Origin: Symbiodinium natans
Lineage: Eukaryota > Sar > Dinophyceae > Suessiales > Symbiodiniaceae
Direction: 5' to 3'
NCBI GenBank assembly: GCA_905221605.1
Contig: CAJNDS010002222.1
Location: 55,283-119,282, forward strand
Length of the DNA stretch: 64,000 bases
The notes below the pieces were generated by a model that worked only from the letters and a program-made list of their open reading frames with translations, did no database searches and was not told the DNA's origin. A program made the translations under genes and the position numbers. This document shows, one piece after another, positions 42,301 to 53,600 of the stretch (within the stretch, counting starts at the first letter, position 1; each line of letters begins with the position of its first letter).

Positions 42301-45300
42301 ATAGACCCTAAACCCTAGCCCTAAACCCTAAACCCGAAGTCAGTAAACCCCTCAGACCCGCAGCTCGATGTTATGTCAAGGCTGCGTGGGTCTTGGTTTG
42401 CGCATCTTTGCTGGACCTGACTCTGCGCCTTGGCTTGAAGAGGGGCCTGGGTTTCGGGTCTAGGGGTTTAGGGGTTTAGGGTCTAGGGGTCTAGGGTTTA
42501 GGAGTTTAGGGTTTAGGGTCAAGGGCTCGTTCAGAGCAAACTCGTTTTCTCGTAGGTTTCGGGGATCCCAACGTCCGCAAGATTTGGGGGTGGCAGAGAT
42601 GCTCTTTGACAACGGTGGGGGGGGGGGGGTTGCGGGAGGGTTAGGGGGTTTAGGGGTTTGGGAGGCTTAATTAGGGGGTTAGGGGGGTTTGGGAGGCTTA
42701 GGGGGCTTAATTAGGGGGTTTCAGGGAGTTTCAGGGGGTTAAGGGTTTTACAGGGTCTGTAGGGCTGCGAAGCGGGACATGCACGGCAGATGAACAGCTT
42801 GTAGGCGGCAGCCTCCATGAAACTCTTGCCAGATCATAGGCCTTGTTTGCTATATCCCATGTACCCCTACAAGGAATCTACTGCAGGGACCCCTGCCAAC
42901 AGGGCGCATCATATTGAAGCTAAACCCTAAACCCTAAACCCTAAACAACCCGCAAGAACGCATTTTGGATTCGGCTGAGCCCTCTGGGCATTGCTGGTTC
43001 AGGAGCGTCCTGGCCGGCCTGGCAGCATGCTGCCTGCTTGCAAAGATGTTTAGGGTTTAATCAGGGTTTAGGTTTAGGGTTTAGGGTTTAGGGTTTAGGG
43101 TTTAGGGTTTAGGGTTTAGGGTTTAGGGTTTAGGGTTTAGGGTTTAGGCTGGTGCCCCTTGTAGCTCCCCAAAAAACTATAATCCGTTTAAAGGAACCCC
43201 TGCCCCGATCTTCGGAACCCCCCTCCCCATGTTGAGAACGCTTAGGGTTTAGGGTTTAGGGTTTAGGGTTTAGGGTTTAGGGTTTAGGGTTTAGGGTTTA
43301 GGGTTTAGGGTTTAGGGTTTAGGGTTTAGGGTTTAGGGTGATCTGTGTGCATCTTCACTCTGTTCGAAGAAGCTCGGCAGCCCGAGTGGGGCATCAACAA
43401 ACTGCGCCCGTACACGCCCTAAACCCTATAAACCCTTAACCCTTGAACCCTATAAACCCTTAGCCCTGGAACCCTACTAAACCCTTGTAAACCCTAAAAC
43501 CCCAAACCCTTGTAAACCCTAAACCCTAAACCCTAAAACCTAAACTCTGAACCCTAAACCCTAAACCCCTAAAACCCTAAACCATACACCCTAAACGCTA
43601 AATCCTAAACTCTGAACCCTAAACCCTAAGCCCTAAGCCCTAAACCCTAAACCATAAACCCTAAACCCTAAGCCCTAAACCCTAAACCCTAAGCCCTAAG
43701 CCCCAAGCCCCAAGCCCAGCCCTACGCCCTAAGCCCTAAACCCTAAGCCCTAAGCCCTAAACCCTAAACCCTAAGCCCTAAACCCTAAGCCGTAAACCCT
43801 AGACCCTGCACGCAAAACCGCGTGTCCCAGACTACGCGCTGGCGATGCCCTCTCCGAGCTCGGTGCTCTTTGCGGCCGTGTCCTTCATGGAGGCGCTAGG
43901 ATTCAGGGTTTAGGGTTTAGGGTTTAGGATTTGGGGTTTAGGATTTAAGGTTTAGGGTTTAGGGTTTAGGGTTTAAAGTTTAGGGTTTAGGGTTTAGGAT
44001 TTAGGGTTCCCTTGTGCTGTTTTGCTATTGCGCCGCCCTCAGAAGTGTGGTAGGGTGCAAGTTTTTTTACACGAGCAGACGTAGAGGTCCAGTCTAGGGT
44101 TTAGGATTTAGTGTTTAGGATTTAGGGTGTTTAAGGGTTTAGGGATTAGGGATGAGGGTTGAGGGTTTAGGGCGCACGGCTCATGGTTTTACAAGGGGGT
44201 CAGATTCAGGCCTCTGACCCTAAACCTCAACAACCTAGACACGAAACCTCTTGGAGTATGAGGGGTCGGCCCTTAGCAAGAACCCTCCAAATACCGGATC
44301 CGGCTGCTCAGGCGGAATTGAGTTGTGTGGGCTATGAGGGTGTATACGGTCCAGGGTCTAGGGTTTAGGGTTAAGGATTCAGGATGTTGGGCTGATGTTG
44401 TTGTACTTGCAAGGTGAACACACATCGATCCGAAGCGCCGAAGCTCTAGAAGCGCGCAAGCTGCTCCACGGCTAGGGATTTGGACCCTATCCAAAACCCC
44501 TAAACCCCTAAACCCTAAACCCTAAACCCTAAACCCTCAACCTTAAATTCTGAGCCCAAAAAGTCACAATCCAAATCCCGAAGGAAGAAGCGCAAAACAA
44601 CCCGGAACACATCCCTGGGTCGACAAACCCTTCACAGCGCAACCCTCAGCCCAAGACGTATCGTAAGCCCCTTCAAGATTTGACCAAGGGTGCTTAGGGT
44701 TTTGGGGTGTCTTGGGATCAGAATGGTCTACCTAACCTCTCCCCCCAACTCCCTGGATCCTAATATAGGGGTCGGCAAAATTACAAATAGAATTCCTTTG
44801 AAATCATACTATAAGAACCCCCAAAACCGCCCCTCTACTGCCTTTTCCTACTCTTTTCGTGCAGGTGGCCATCTTCAGCACGGTGTATCTGGTCTCGGTC
44901 ATGCTTGTGGCCCGGCAGCCTGGGATAGGCGGTGGGAGGGGGTGAGTGGAAAGAGGCTTCGGGTTTAGGGTTTAGGGTTTAGGGTTTAGGGTTTAGGGTG
45001 TAGGGTGTAGGGTGTAGGGTGTCTTTGGGGTTTGTGTGTAAGGGGGAACATGCCAAGTCAGAATTCTGCAGAATGAGACTGCGCAACCCTGTAACCCTAC
45101 AACCTCAGAACCCTGAAGCCCTGTCGCACTATGACCCCAAAAGGCCCTGAAACAGAGCCCTAAACCCTAAACCCCAAACCCTAAACCCTAAACCCTAAAC
45201 CCTAAACCCTAAACCCTAAACCCTAAACCCTAAACCCTAAACCCTAAACCCTAAACCCTAAACCCTCCGCCCAGGAGGTTGCCCATGCTTGGCGGCATTG

Positions 45301-48300
45301 CCCCGATGATCCCGTCACCTGCAGGGACATCGACCTCGAGGTGGCATCCCATGGAATCTCGCCTGGTCCAGTTTGGGGATGTTTAGGGGTTTAGGGTTTA
45401 GGGTTTAGGGCTAGGGTTTAGGGTTTAGGGTTTGGGGTTTGGGGTTTAGGGTTTGGGGATGTTTAGGGTGGTAGTGTTGATAGGTTGGCTGTTTAGGGGT
45501 TCAGGGGCTTGTAGGAGGGTGGAGCAGAATTGCATGTCAGGAATTCATGGTTTAGGCTGCTTGCATAAGAATCGCTCAAAAAGCACGAGACCATGATGAG
45601 GGCAATATCGTGTTTTTTTGTTTATATGAGTTTTGTGTTTTTTTGTGGGTGTTCTTCAGCAACTAAGCGTTGAGGATCTAGATCTCCGAGTTTGGATCTG
45701 CATGAGGACCTTGGCGGGTCATCGTAGAACCTGAGAGATGCCAGACGAAGGGAGTAGGGGGGTTACAGGTCCAGCTTCCAGGTCTGAGAGTTGTGGGTTG
45801 GGGGCCTGGGGTCCGATTTGGGGACTTCGTGTCTCTTGGGGCCTTAACCCTCGAACCTTCAGGCACCCTAAATCCGAAATCCTAAACGCTAAACCCTAAA
45901 CCCTAAACCCTAAACCCTAAACCCTAAACCTTCATGCCTCCTCCCCCACCCCCCACACTGAAACCCGAGGCGTGCTTCTGCTCATCCTAGCTTTTCACCT
46001 CTCCGTGCCACTGGCGCTGCTTCAGTGCCTTTGCCCTTGCCTCGGCGAATTAAAGGGAGGGTTTAGGGTTTAGGGTTCGGGCTTAGGGCTTAGGGTTTAG
46101 GGAGGGTGTTGTGAGGCTTCGGGTCTAGGGGTTGGCTTAGGGCTTAGGGTATGGCTTGGGGGTGTTGTTGGGGTTTGGCGATCCCCCCCCTTAGATTCTT
46201 GCGTTTGTTTATTTATACCTGGCGTGAGGATTGGACGCCCTTACTACGTCAGGGACTAACGGAAGCCTCTACAAGGGTTTCCTATATTATATATTGGGGT
46301 TTAGGGTTTAGGGTTTAGGTTTAGGGTTTAGGGTTTAGGGTTTAGGGTTTAGGGTTTAGGGTTTAGGGTTTAGGGTTTAGGGTTTAGGGTTTAGGGTTTA
46401 GGGTTTAGGGTGTCTTCAGAGTGAGCAGCGGGCTGCTTAGATTTATACTCAGGGACCCCAAGCCCATCCCTTGCATGTCCTGATGAGGGAGACTTCGGCC
46501 CGTACAATTTTCGGGGGTAGGGGTTCTGGGGGAGGGTGTAGGGTAGGGTTTATGGAGGGTTAGGGTTTGGGGTTCAGGGTTTAGGATTAGGGTTTAGGGT
46601 TTAGGGTTTAGGGTTTAGGGTTTAGGGTTTAGCGTTTAGGGACTTATCACTTCGGGCGGCCCCCGAAACCCTCCCAACCTCTTGACGGAGGCGCCTATCT
46701 GGCAGCACATCTGCCGCAGCCTGGGACCCAGCCTTCTCGCAGGTGGTTTAGGGTTTAGGCTTTAGGGTTTAGGCTTTAGGGTGTAGGGTTTAGGGTTTAG
46801 GGTGTAGGGTTAGGGTTTAGGGTTTTTCGCCGCAAAAATATAGGATGATAGTCATGTTGCCCTTGTGAGGAAGCGCACGTATAGGTTTTTTGGGTGGGTT
46901 CTTCAGCAAGTAGTAGAAACCGGCGAACTTGTGGTTGAAAACCTCCTTAGGATTCGTAAGAGGACCTGCAGCAGAGGTAGGTGCTGGGCCTCTGAAGACA
47001 CTCTCGCACTCATATCCATCTGCCCTTCCAAGCTAGGCTTTTTTCTGAGAGCTGCATCCGAACAGGGGCACGTAGCCACGGCAGTCGCCGAGTGGAAGGG
47101 CTGAGGGTCTTGGGGGTAGGGTTTAGGGTTTGGGGTTTAGGGTTTAGGGTTTTGGGTTGAGGGGACTTGGACAAAGTTCTGACGGCCCCCCTAGGGCACC
47201 GAAGAAGGGTTCAGATCTTCGGAAACTGACCATATGGCCTGTGTTGAGCCCCCAACCGCTTCACCGTGAGCCCTGCCTCCCAATGAATGAACCCATAAAA
47301 GCGTTTAGGCTTGGGATGTTCCCCCTTATACTAACAGTCCTGAATAGGGTTTTCAATAGGGGTGGGGGGGGTACGATAATCCCCATGGACTGTTAGTATA
47401 GGGAGGAACATCCCAATTTTAAGGTTAAGGCTGTTGGGTTTTGGTTCAGGTTCCTAAAGACATGCTGGAATTACTAAAAATATTCAATGCCCTCTACCCT
47501 AAGCTGACGATATACATCAATATACGGATGTCGATACACATGGTTTTTTTTAGGGTTTAGGTTTCGCTCCCGCCCATGATGGTGGCCATCAGGATTCTAT
47601 GAGGTGCCCTGTTAAAGCCTGAACCTGAAACCTTGAGAACCATATGAATTGGGATGTTCGCCCTTATGCTAACATTATCATCCCAATTAAGGACTGTTAG
47701 TATAAGGGGGAACATCCCAAGATATCAGCCCTAAACCCTTGAACATGATACATCCCTAAGCTCGCCAACCTATAAACCCTCAGCACCCTCACCAGGACTA
47801 CTTGCTAACCCCCTAAACCCAAACCCTAAACCCCCTACCCCCCAGAACCCTAAACCCTAAACCCTGAAACCCTAATCCCCCTAAACCCCAAAACCCAAAC
47901 CCGAAACCCTAACCCCCCCCCCCCCCCCCCCCCCCCCCCAAACCCTAGACCCAAAACCCAAAACCCAAAACCCAAACCAAACCCTAAGCCCTGCCCCCTA
48001 AACCTTAAACCCCCTATAAACCCTACAGAGTGAAGGGCTGAGCCCATGTCTTCGACAAACCCCGAACGATCTGAGCTGAGGAGTTCCGACCAAGCTCACA
48101 CCTGAGCCGAAGGGAGTCGGATCGCTCCGCCGAAACCGTGGGGAGTAGGGTTTTGAGGGTCCCGAAATCTTAAACCCTAAACCCAAAACCCAAAACCCTA
48201 AACCCTAAACCCGCAGGGTTTTGGGGTTTCGCGACGAGGGGTTTAGGGCTAGCCGCATGGTCGGCTGTGGTGGACACGGCGTGGCCCGGAAAAAGTTTTG

Positions 48301-48947
48301 CAGGGGGAGACGCGGCTGCTTTGGTTCTTTTGTTGCGAGGACCTCCCACCTGGTGACTTTTGGGCTTAGAGCGAGGGTTTGGGGTTGAGGGCTTAGGGCT
48401 TAGGGTTTAGGGTTTAGGGTTTAGGGTTTAGGGTTTAGGGTTTAGGGCCTTGGGCCCCGAGAATCGACCACAAATTTCCAGGCCTCTAGCTAAGAATCCC
48501 ACCAGGGCAGTTCTCTACATTAGGTTTGTTGTTTGGGTCTTTCCAGGGTGCTGCACTGTATCAAGGACCCAAAGAAGGGGCCCTGTTTCGGAGAACTATT
48601 CAAGGGGTTCTACCTAAACCCTAGCCCTAAACCCTAAACCCTAAACCCTAAACCCTAAACCCTAAACCCTAAACCCTAAACCCTAAACCCTAAACCCTAA
48701 ACCCTAAACCCTAAACCCTAAACCGATAGATTCATATGACAACCCGACTTCGGGGTTCGCACGTTCGACCCTGCACAGGCGGATTTGATTTTTCCGGGCT
48801 TTGGGGTTGAGGGTTGGCTTGCAGGGTAAGGGTTTAGGGTTTAGGGTTTAGGGTTTAGGGTTTAGGGTCTAGGGTCTAGGGTCTAGGGTTTAGGATGCAT
48901 GCTGCAATCGGCTCTTTGTTTTCAGGCCTTCTCTGCCCCTGCTTTAA
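39216..48947 (+). CDS. Multipass membrane protein gene, family not recognised
   Basis: Exons: 39216-39308, 39527-39597, about 40940-41035, 41433-41501, 42980-43047, 43831-43892, 44865-44918, 45275-45340, 45970-46046, 46691-46742, 48253-48294, 48547-48606, possibly 48926-48947. The first begins ATG (MSSATSLAEAAGNSYG) and joins in phase 0 to a hydrophobic segment LFYLALISLGLT. Other hydrophobic exons: VLLRGIVVDVALSIALLH, SVLAGLAACCLLAK, SSVLFAAVSFME joined to VAIFSTVYLVSVMLVA, and VLLLILAFHLSVPLALLQ. So about five or six membrane segments. It ends either at TAA 48945-48947 or runs on into gene E. In the second case D would supply the N-terminal membrane half of an exchanger, but no alpha-1 motif (G-S-S-A-P-E) was seen. 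Function unknown. Confidence 0.5.
39527..39597 (+). CDS. Gene D exon, TM segment 1
   Basis: VPYAKDRGVKRLFYLALISL then GLTV; membrane segment preceded by positive residues. CTCGAG acceptor, phase 0. The end at a GC donor fits the next exon. Confidence 0.65.
39635..39800. repeat. (TTTAGGG)n array
   Basis: About 22 heptamers, grading into a GGGCTCA variant patch (39800-39850). Confidence 0.95.
40688..40830. repeat. Variant arrays (CTCAACC)n and (CCCTATA)n
   Basis: Two neighbouring blocks, each of six to eight copies of a different one- or two-base variant of the telomere heptamer. Confidence 0.9.
40940..41035 (+). CDS. Gene D exon, charged helix
   Basis: VVVTYLREQVEASLQRERQL and RNIN; a Glu/Arg/Gln-rich amphipathic helix. 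Open frame extends from ATG 40875 to TGA 41055-41057, so both borders are estimates. Confidence 0.45.
41107..41232. repeat. (CCCTAAA)n array
   Basis: About 17 heptamers; opposite-orientation array follows at 41310-41390. Confidence 0.95.
41433..41501 (+). CDS. Gene D exon, TM segment
   Basis: LSSRVLLRGIVVDVALSIAL then LHK; phase 0 at both ends, GC donor. Confidence 0.6.
42980..43047 (+). CDS. Gene D exon, TM segment
   Basis: PSGHCWFRSVLAGLAACCLL then AK. Starts in phase 0 after GCTGAG; 3' end uncertain. Confidence 0.5.
43224..43339. repeat. (TTTAGGG)n array
   Basis: About 16 perfect heptamers; a smaller array of the same orientation lies at 43070-43147 and a long mixed CCCTAAA/CCCTAAG field at about 43500-43810. 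Confidence 0.95.
43831..43892 (+). CDS. Gene D exon, TM segment (first half)
   Basis: YALAMPSPSSVLFAAVSFME; TCCCAG acceptor, GC donor. Joins in phase 0 to 44865 to make one continuous hydrophobic stretch. Confidence 0.65.
44865..44918 (+). CDS. Gene D exon, TM segment
   Basis: VAIFSTVYLVSVMLVARQ; GTGCAG acceptor. 3' border uncertain. Confidence 0.65.
45275..45340 (+). CDS. Gene D exon, hydrophilic loop
   Basis: EVAHAWRHCPDDPVTCRDID and LE, with two cysteines; CCCAG acceptor and GT donor. Confidence 0.55.
45970..46046 (+). CDS. Gene D exon, TM segment
   Basis: VLLLILAFHLSVPLALLQ followed by CLCPCLG, a long hydrophobic stretch with a Cys cluster at its end. Confidence 0.55.
46290..46410. repeat. 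(TTTAGGG)n array
   Basis: About 17 heptamers in an intron of gene D. Confidence 0.95.
46691..46742 (+). CDS. Gene D exon
   Basis: APIWQHICRSLGPSLLA plus G, which completes alanine with CC of the next exon. Confidence 0.5.
47311..47416. mobile_element. TTGGGATGTTCCCC MITE, copy 3
   Basis: TTGGGATGTTCCCCCTTATA at the left; TGTTAGTATAGGGAGGAACATCCCAA at the right in inverted order. Best-preserved terminal repeats of the family. Confidence 0.88.
47649..47720. mobile_element. TTGGGATGTTCCCC MITE, copy 4 (shortened)
   Basis: Only 72 bp: both ends kept, middle lost. It lies about 230 bp from copy 3. Confidence 0.85.
48253..48294 (+). CDS. Gene D exon
   Basis: AWSAVVDTAWPGK; starts CC and ends A, each completing a codon with its neighbours. 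GT donor. Confidence 0.5.
48547..48606 (+). CDS. Gene D exon
   Basis: VLHCIKDPKKGPCFGELFK, GGTCTTTCCAG acceptor (pyrimidine-rich). A GT donor at 48607 leads to a TAA exon; a GA donor at 48592 would instead lead in phase 0 to gene E. Confidence 0.55.
48618..48723. repeat. (CCCTAAA)n array
   Basis: About 15 heptamers immediately after the exon at 48547-48606. Confidence 0.95.
48926..48947 (+). CDS. Gene D, possible last exon
   Basis: TTTTCAG acceptor, then GPSLPLL and TAA in the phase left by the previous exon. Short, so chance is possible. Confidence 0.35.
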
Positions 48948-49301
48948 GAGCTCCTCTCTTGAGCCTTTGAGCCGCAAACACCCTCAACCCTGCTAAATCC
49001 TACAAATTCCAACACCCTAAACCCCAAACCCTAAACCTAAACCCTAAACCCTAAACCCTAAACCCTAAACCCTAAACCCTAGACCCTAGACCCTAAGACC
49101 CTAAGACCCTAAACCCTACACCCCACCCACCCCCTCCAAAGTCGCAAGCCTCCACAGACCTGACTCCCGGAACCGAGCCCTTGCAAAGGTTCCGCGTTCT
49201 CCTCGAGGCCTTCTGCCCCCCTTTGAAGGGCTTAAGGGCTCGTAGCGTTTTCAGGGTTTAGGGTTTAGGGTTTAGGGTTTAGGGTTTAGGGTTTAGGGCT
49301 C

Positions 49302-49414
49302 GAAGCATCGGCCCTTAGTTTGGGGGCCCCTTATATACACTTCCATGTGCTAACAGCACATACTTCGGATCCTTATACACCAGGGTAAGGGACCATACTA
49401 AGGGCCCATGCTTC
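49302..49414. mobile_element. MITE-like element, GAAGCATCGGCCCTTAGT ends
   Basis: GAAGCATCGGCCCTTAGT at the left, inverted as ACTAAGGGCCCATGCTTC at 49397-49414. Related pieces (GTCCCTTAGT, ACTAAGGGCCCATG) at about 34855-34905 and 35035-35133. Confidence 0.75.
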
Positions 49415-49553
49415 AAAGCTTAGATAACGGGCTTAGGGCTTAGGGCTTAGGGCTTAGGGCTTAGGGCTTAGGGTTTAGGGTTTAGGGTTTAGGGTTTAGG
49501 GTTTAGGGTTTAGGGTTTAGGTCAACTCTTGCGGGCTTCCCTACACACCCCAA

Positions 49554-49668
49554 CTTGGTAGCCCAGGTGGTACCCGTTGCCCTTTTTTTTGCGTTCTGGG
49601 TTCCCTTATGAAAGTAGCCAACCCCCCAAAAAGGTAACCATCTACAAGATGGCTACTGGGCTACCAAG
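49554..49668. mobile_element. CTTGGTAGCCCA MITE, copy 2
   Basis: Same ends and inner layout as 22156-22268 (GTTCTGG-TTCCCTTA in the middle, TGGCTACTGGGCTACCAAG at the right). Confidence 0.88.
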
Positions 49669-49984
49669 CTAAAATGGGTTGTTTACAATAATAAGGGACC
49701 CCTAGTATAGACCCCCAAACATAGTAGGACCCCGATGAGGCACCCCCAATATCGTAAACCCCCAAATGGATTGCTTAAAGGGTTTAGGATCTAGGGTTTA
49801 GGGTTTAGGGTGCTGGTCCTGGGTGGGTAAGAGTTTTGGCCGGCTTAGGGGTGTCCTCCCGCCGGGAGGTCCAGGAACAAAACTCCCTGCTTCCTGTAAG
49901 CCCTAAGCCCCAAGCCCTAAACCCCTAAACCCCTAAACCCCGAAACCCTAAACCCTAAACCCCTAGCCTATTGCAATATGGCAG

Positions 49985-50027
49985 GAGCCACAGGGCGGTG
50001 CGAAGTTCGATGAGTCCACGGATGGAG
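49985..50027 (+). CDS. Exchanger linker exon
   Basis: EPQGGAKFDESTDG plus G; GCAG acceptor, GC donor; completes glycine with the next exon. Confidence 0.6.
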
Positions 50028-50640
50028 GCAGACCTTGGGAACGAGAAGTTGTTAGGGGTTAGGGTTTAGGGTTTAGGGTTTGGGGTTTGGGGTTTGGGGT
50101 TTAGGGCCTAGGGCTTAGGGCTTGGGATTTTTGTTCTGTGGGGGGGGGGGGGGGGGGTGTTTTGTACCATACACACATGAAGACCCGAAGGCCGCTTGGG
50201 TAGGGTATCTTCAGTGGTTCTGCGAAGGGAGTTCGGAATTTCGGAATTTAGGGGTTAGGGTTTGGGAGCTTCGGAGACTGTCAGGTTAACAGGGTGGTTT
50301 CCTGCCAAGAGCCAGTAGGGTATTCTGCCCTAAACCTAAAGAAGGCCCTCAACCTGCAGTAAAGTCCAGAAAGTTGGAACATGGTTGAAGGATGATTTTG
50401 AGCTGGGATTCCCTTTCTAAACGGTTTAGGGTTTAGGGTTTTGGGGTTTAGGTTTAGGGTTTAGGGTTTAGGGTTTAGGGTTTAGGGTTTAGGGTTTAGG
50501 GTTTAGGGTTTAGGGTTTAGGGTTTAGGGTTTAGGGTTTAGGGTTTAGGGTTTAGGGTTAGCCCAAAGCGGTATCCTTCTAGCGCAGCCGAGTTCCAAGA
50601 ATTCACGTGACTCCTCGACACCCTGAACCACCCCTGAACC

Positions 50641-50686
<46 letters not shown>

Positions 50687-53600
50687 ACCCTAAACCCTAA
50701 ACCCTAAACCCTAAACCCTAAACCCTAAACCCTAAACCCTAAACCCTACACTTCCTAAACCCTGGAGGTGATGAGAACTGTATCTTGACAGTCTTCATCC
50801 GCTCCGATGTGGCAGGGGCCCAACTCCTTAGCGTTTAGGGTTTAGGGTTTAGGGTTTAGGGTTTAGGGTTTAGGGTTTAGGGTTTAGGGTTTAGGGTTTA
50901 GGGTTCAGGGTTCAGGGTTCAGGGTTTAGGGCTCAACGCTCTCCGCACCCGCCCCTCAGGCCCCCCTCAAAAAAACAGCAGTACCAACATTTTCAGAACA
51001 TACAACAAGCAAAACACGTAGTGAATGCTAATATACATCACAAATCATTTCAGAATATTGAACTACTTGAAGCCTTCAGTGTTGAGGAGTCTATTTCGGA
51101 TGTTTCGGGTTGGAGTTTAGGGCCCTCTGAGGGTTTGGGTTTAGGGCTGAGGGTTATATGCGGTGTAGGCATCTTAGCAAGGCACGTGCCGCTGCCCAGC
51201 CGTGCCTGTGGTAACACCCATGCCTGCAACACGTCAGCAGCCCGAAATGAACTGAAGATCAAAGGTGTGACTGCGTTGCGGAAGAAGCTTCAACCACAAG
51301 CCTTAACCCTAAACCCTGAACCCTAAACCCTAAACCCTACAAACCCTACACCTAAAGCCTAAACTAAGCCCTAAACCCTAAACCCTTGAGTCGTGGGTCT
51401 TGGCTTCAAGCTCCTTGCCAGCTGGGCCCAGGTCATTCGCGACCCCATCGACAAGATCAAGAGCACCCTCGCCGTGCGATGGGCTGGCGGCTCAGAACGC
51501 TGGCCGCTTGAGGGGCTTGTAGGTTTAGGCTTCAGGGGTTAGCGGTTCAGGGGTTTAGGGGTTGAGGGGTTTAGGGGGTTTAGCGTCAGAGGTTTATAGG
51601 GTTTCTGTTGGGGTGTATAGGGCCTTATAGGGGTTTTTGGAGTTTATAGGGGGTTAAAGGGGTTGAAGGGGTCTATAGGGGCTGGGTTTCAAGAGGTTTA
51701 TAGGGGGTTGTAGGGGTTTAGAGGTTTTTCGGGTTGTAAAGGGGTTTGCAGGGGTTTTGAGGGGTTTAGGGCTTATAGGGCCACGGCCACGTGGCATTTG
51801 CTTGCAAGCATCACGGGACATTGAGATGTAAGGGAGGCCCTCAACCGTAAACCCTCAACTAGGGTTTGTCTCCCCTTCCCTCACCGCGTGCGTGCGCGCG
51901 TGTGTACCCTCAGATGTGTTCGGATTCGATGTCGGTACTACTGTATATTCAAGAGGTGTCGCCTGCTTCATCCGCCCGTCGTTCGTCTTGTACTTCCTGG
52001 CCGGTCGCGTCCTTTCCTTTCCCCGGCGGTGGCAGCTTCCTCTTTGAGGCTGGCTGATTATGGGTTTAGGGGGGTTTAGGGTTTAGGATTTAGGGTTTAG
52101 GGTTTAGGGTTTTCTAGTGATGCACCCTAACCCCAGAGCCCTGACTGTGAGCATGCTAAGAGCGGGTAGTGACGTGATAGTCTGCCATGGTACTGTCTTC
52201 GATTTTCCGAAGATCTTTCTCAGTATGCGCGGCCTTGGCACCACATACCCAAACGTTGGCGAACAGATCTGCGGCTTTGACTGCAAGAGGCTTCTCGGTG
52301 CTCGCAGGAGGTGAGTCGGTATGGTCAAAGGACGTTCAGGAGGTCGCCAATATCCGGCCTCCCAGCGTGCATCTGGTTTCTGTCACAGACTACGTGCAGT
52401 TTCTGATGGGCACATGTGGACGTGGAAGGCTGCAGTTGTACCGCTTGCACCTGCCGACGAGAGTTTGGGGCCTCCTACATTGGAAGATGCTGACATCCCA
52501 AGGGTCCGTTCTGCTTGAATCGAGGAAGGTGGCTGTGTTCAGTTTGGGTTGCCTCGCTGTCCAACCGAATACCTTGGCCGTGCGATCACCATCCCCTTCT
52601 GTCTGCCAAGAAGAAGGCCCGAGCACATTGTCTCAGAAGAGTTCACTCATTCAGGCGTCTCCTCGCCTGGAAGCTGTGGGCGAAAAGCACCAACTGAAAA
52701 AGAAGATCATCATGCAAAATCTGCTTATGGCGATCGGGATGGTCCTGCTGTGGCAGATGCTAGGGACTTGGAACTTGGTGGCCTTGGCAGCTCTCCTGGC
52801 AGTTCTCCTGCCAGTGCTGGCGGTCCTTCTCGTCAACGCATATCAAGGGCAATTGGCGTTGATCGTGTTAAGGGATGCACTTAAAGATGCACTTAAATCC
52901 GTGCCGTTGGTCGTGGGAGAGGGCGTGAGAACGGTGCTGAACACCGAACCTGCTCAAGTCCTGGGGGCTGGTTTCCTGACTGTGCAAAGTCATTTCTGGT
53001 TATCTGTCTGGGAAGGGGCGGGATACCGTGCAGCTGGCCCTGCTGCATTTGTGATTAAGCTGTTGTTTGTAGCGTTTGCTCTGGACCGGGTCTTCATTTC
53101 CAGGATCAAGGAGCCATCCTTGGCAGACATTGCGGAGCTCGTTGTGGCCGATGCGTATGCCGTTCCGCCTGGCAGACAACAAGAAGCGGCGAAGACTAGG
53201 AAGGACATGGCTCAGCGCTTGGTGTCTGCACTAGAAATCCTAGCAGCCTTGATCGCCACTTGCATGCTACGTTACGCCGGCAAGAAAGTGACAGAACTGG
53301 CCATGACAGAACTGGCCAAGAAGATCGTACAACCTGCGGTGCTGTTCAGCATTCCTGCAGCAATGGGCTTGTTTGTGGCGGAGGTCCTCCCTCTTAGCAA
53401 GGCTCACTTGCAGGTGGAAGATGCGGAGCTCTCAATGTACTTCCTGGGTGCTTACCAAAGCGGTGGGGTTCTCCAAAGCACCAGATACGACAATGATTTC
53501 GTTGATTTTGAGATCCCAGTTTTCAAGCTGAAGACAGACCGGATCTTTGTATCTAGCTTCCCTTTGGATCTCAGGGAGCTGTGTGCATCAGAAGAATGTG

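Noticed and set aside
49985-50811. A third Calx-beta domain at the start of gene E
   Set aside because: FDEST...DENCILTVFIRS looked like a Calx-beta start, but the next exons (DPIDKIKSTLAV, NWGNQF) fit the NCX linker after Calx-beta 2, and no DG-T-A or DDD exon follows.
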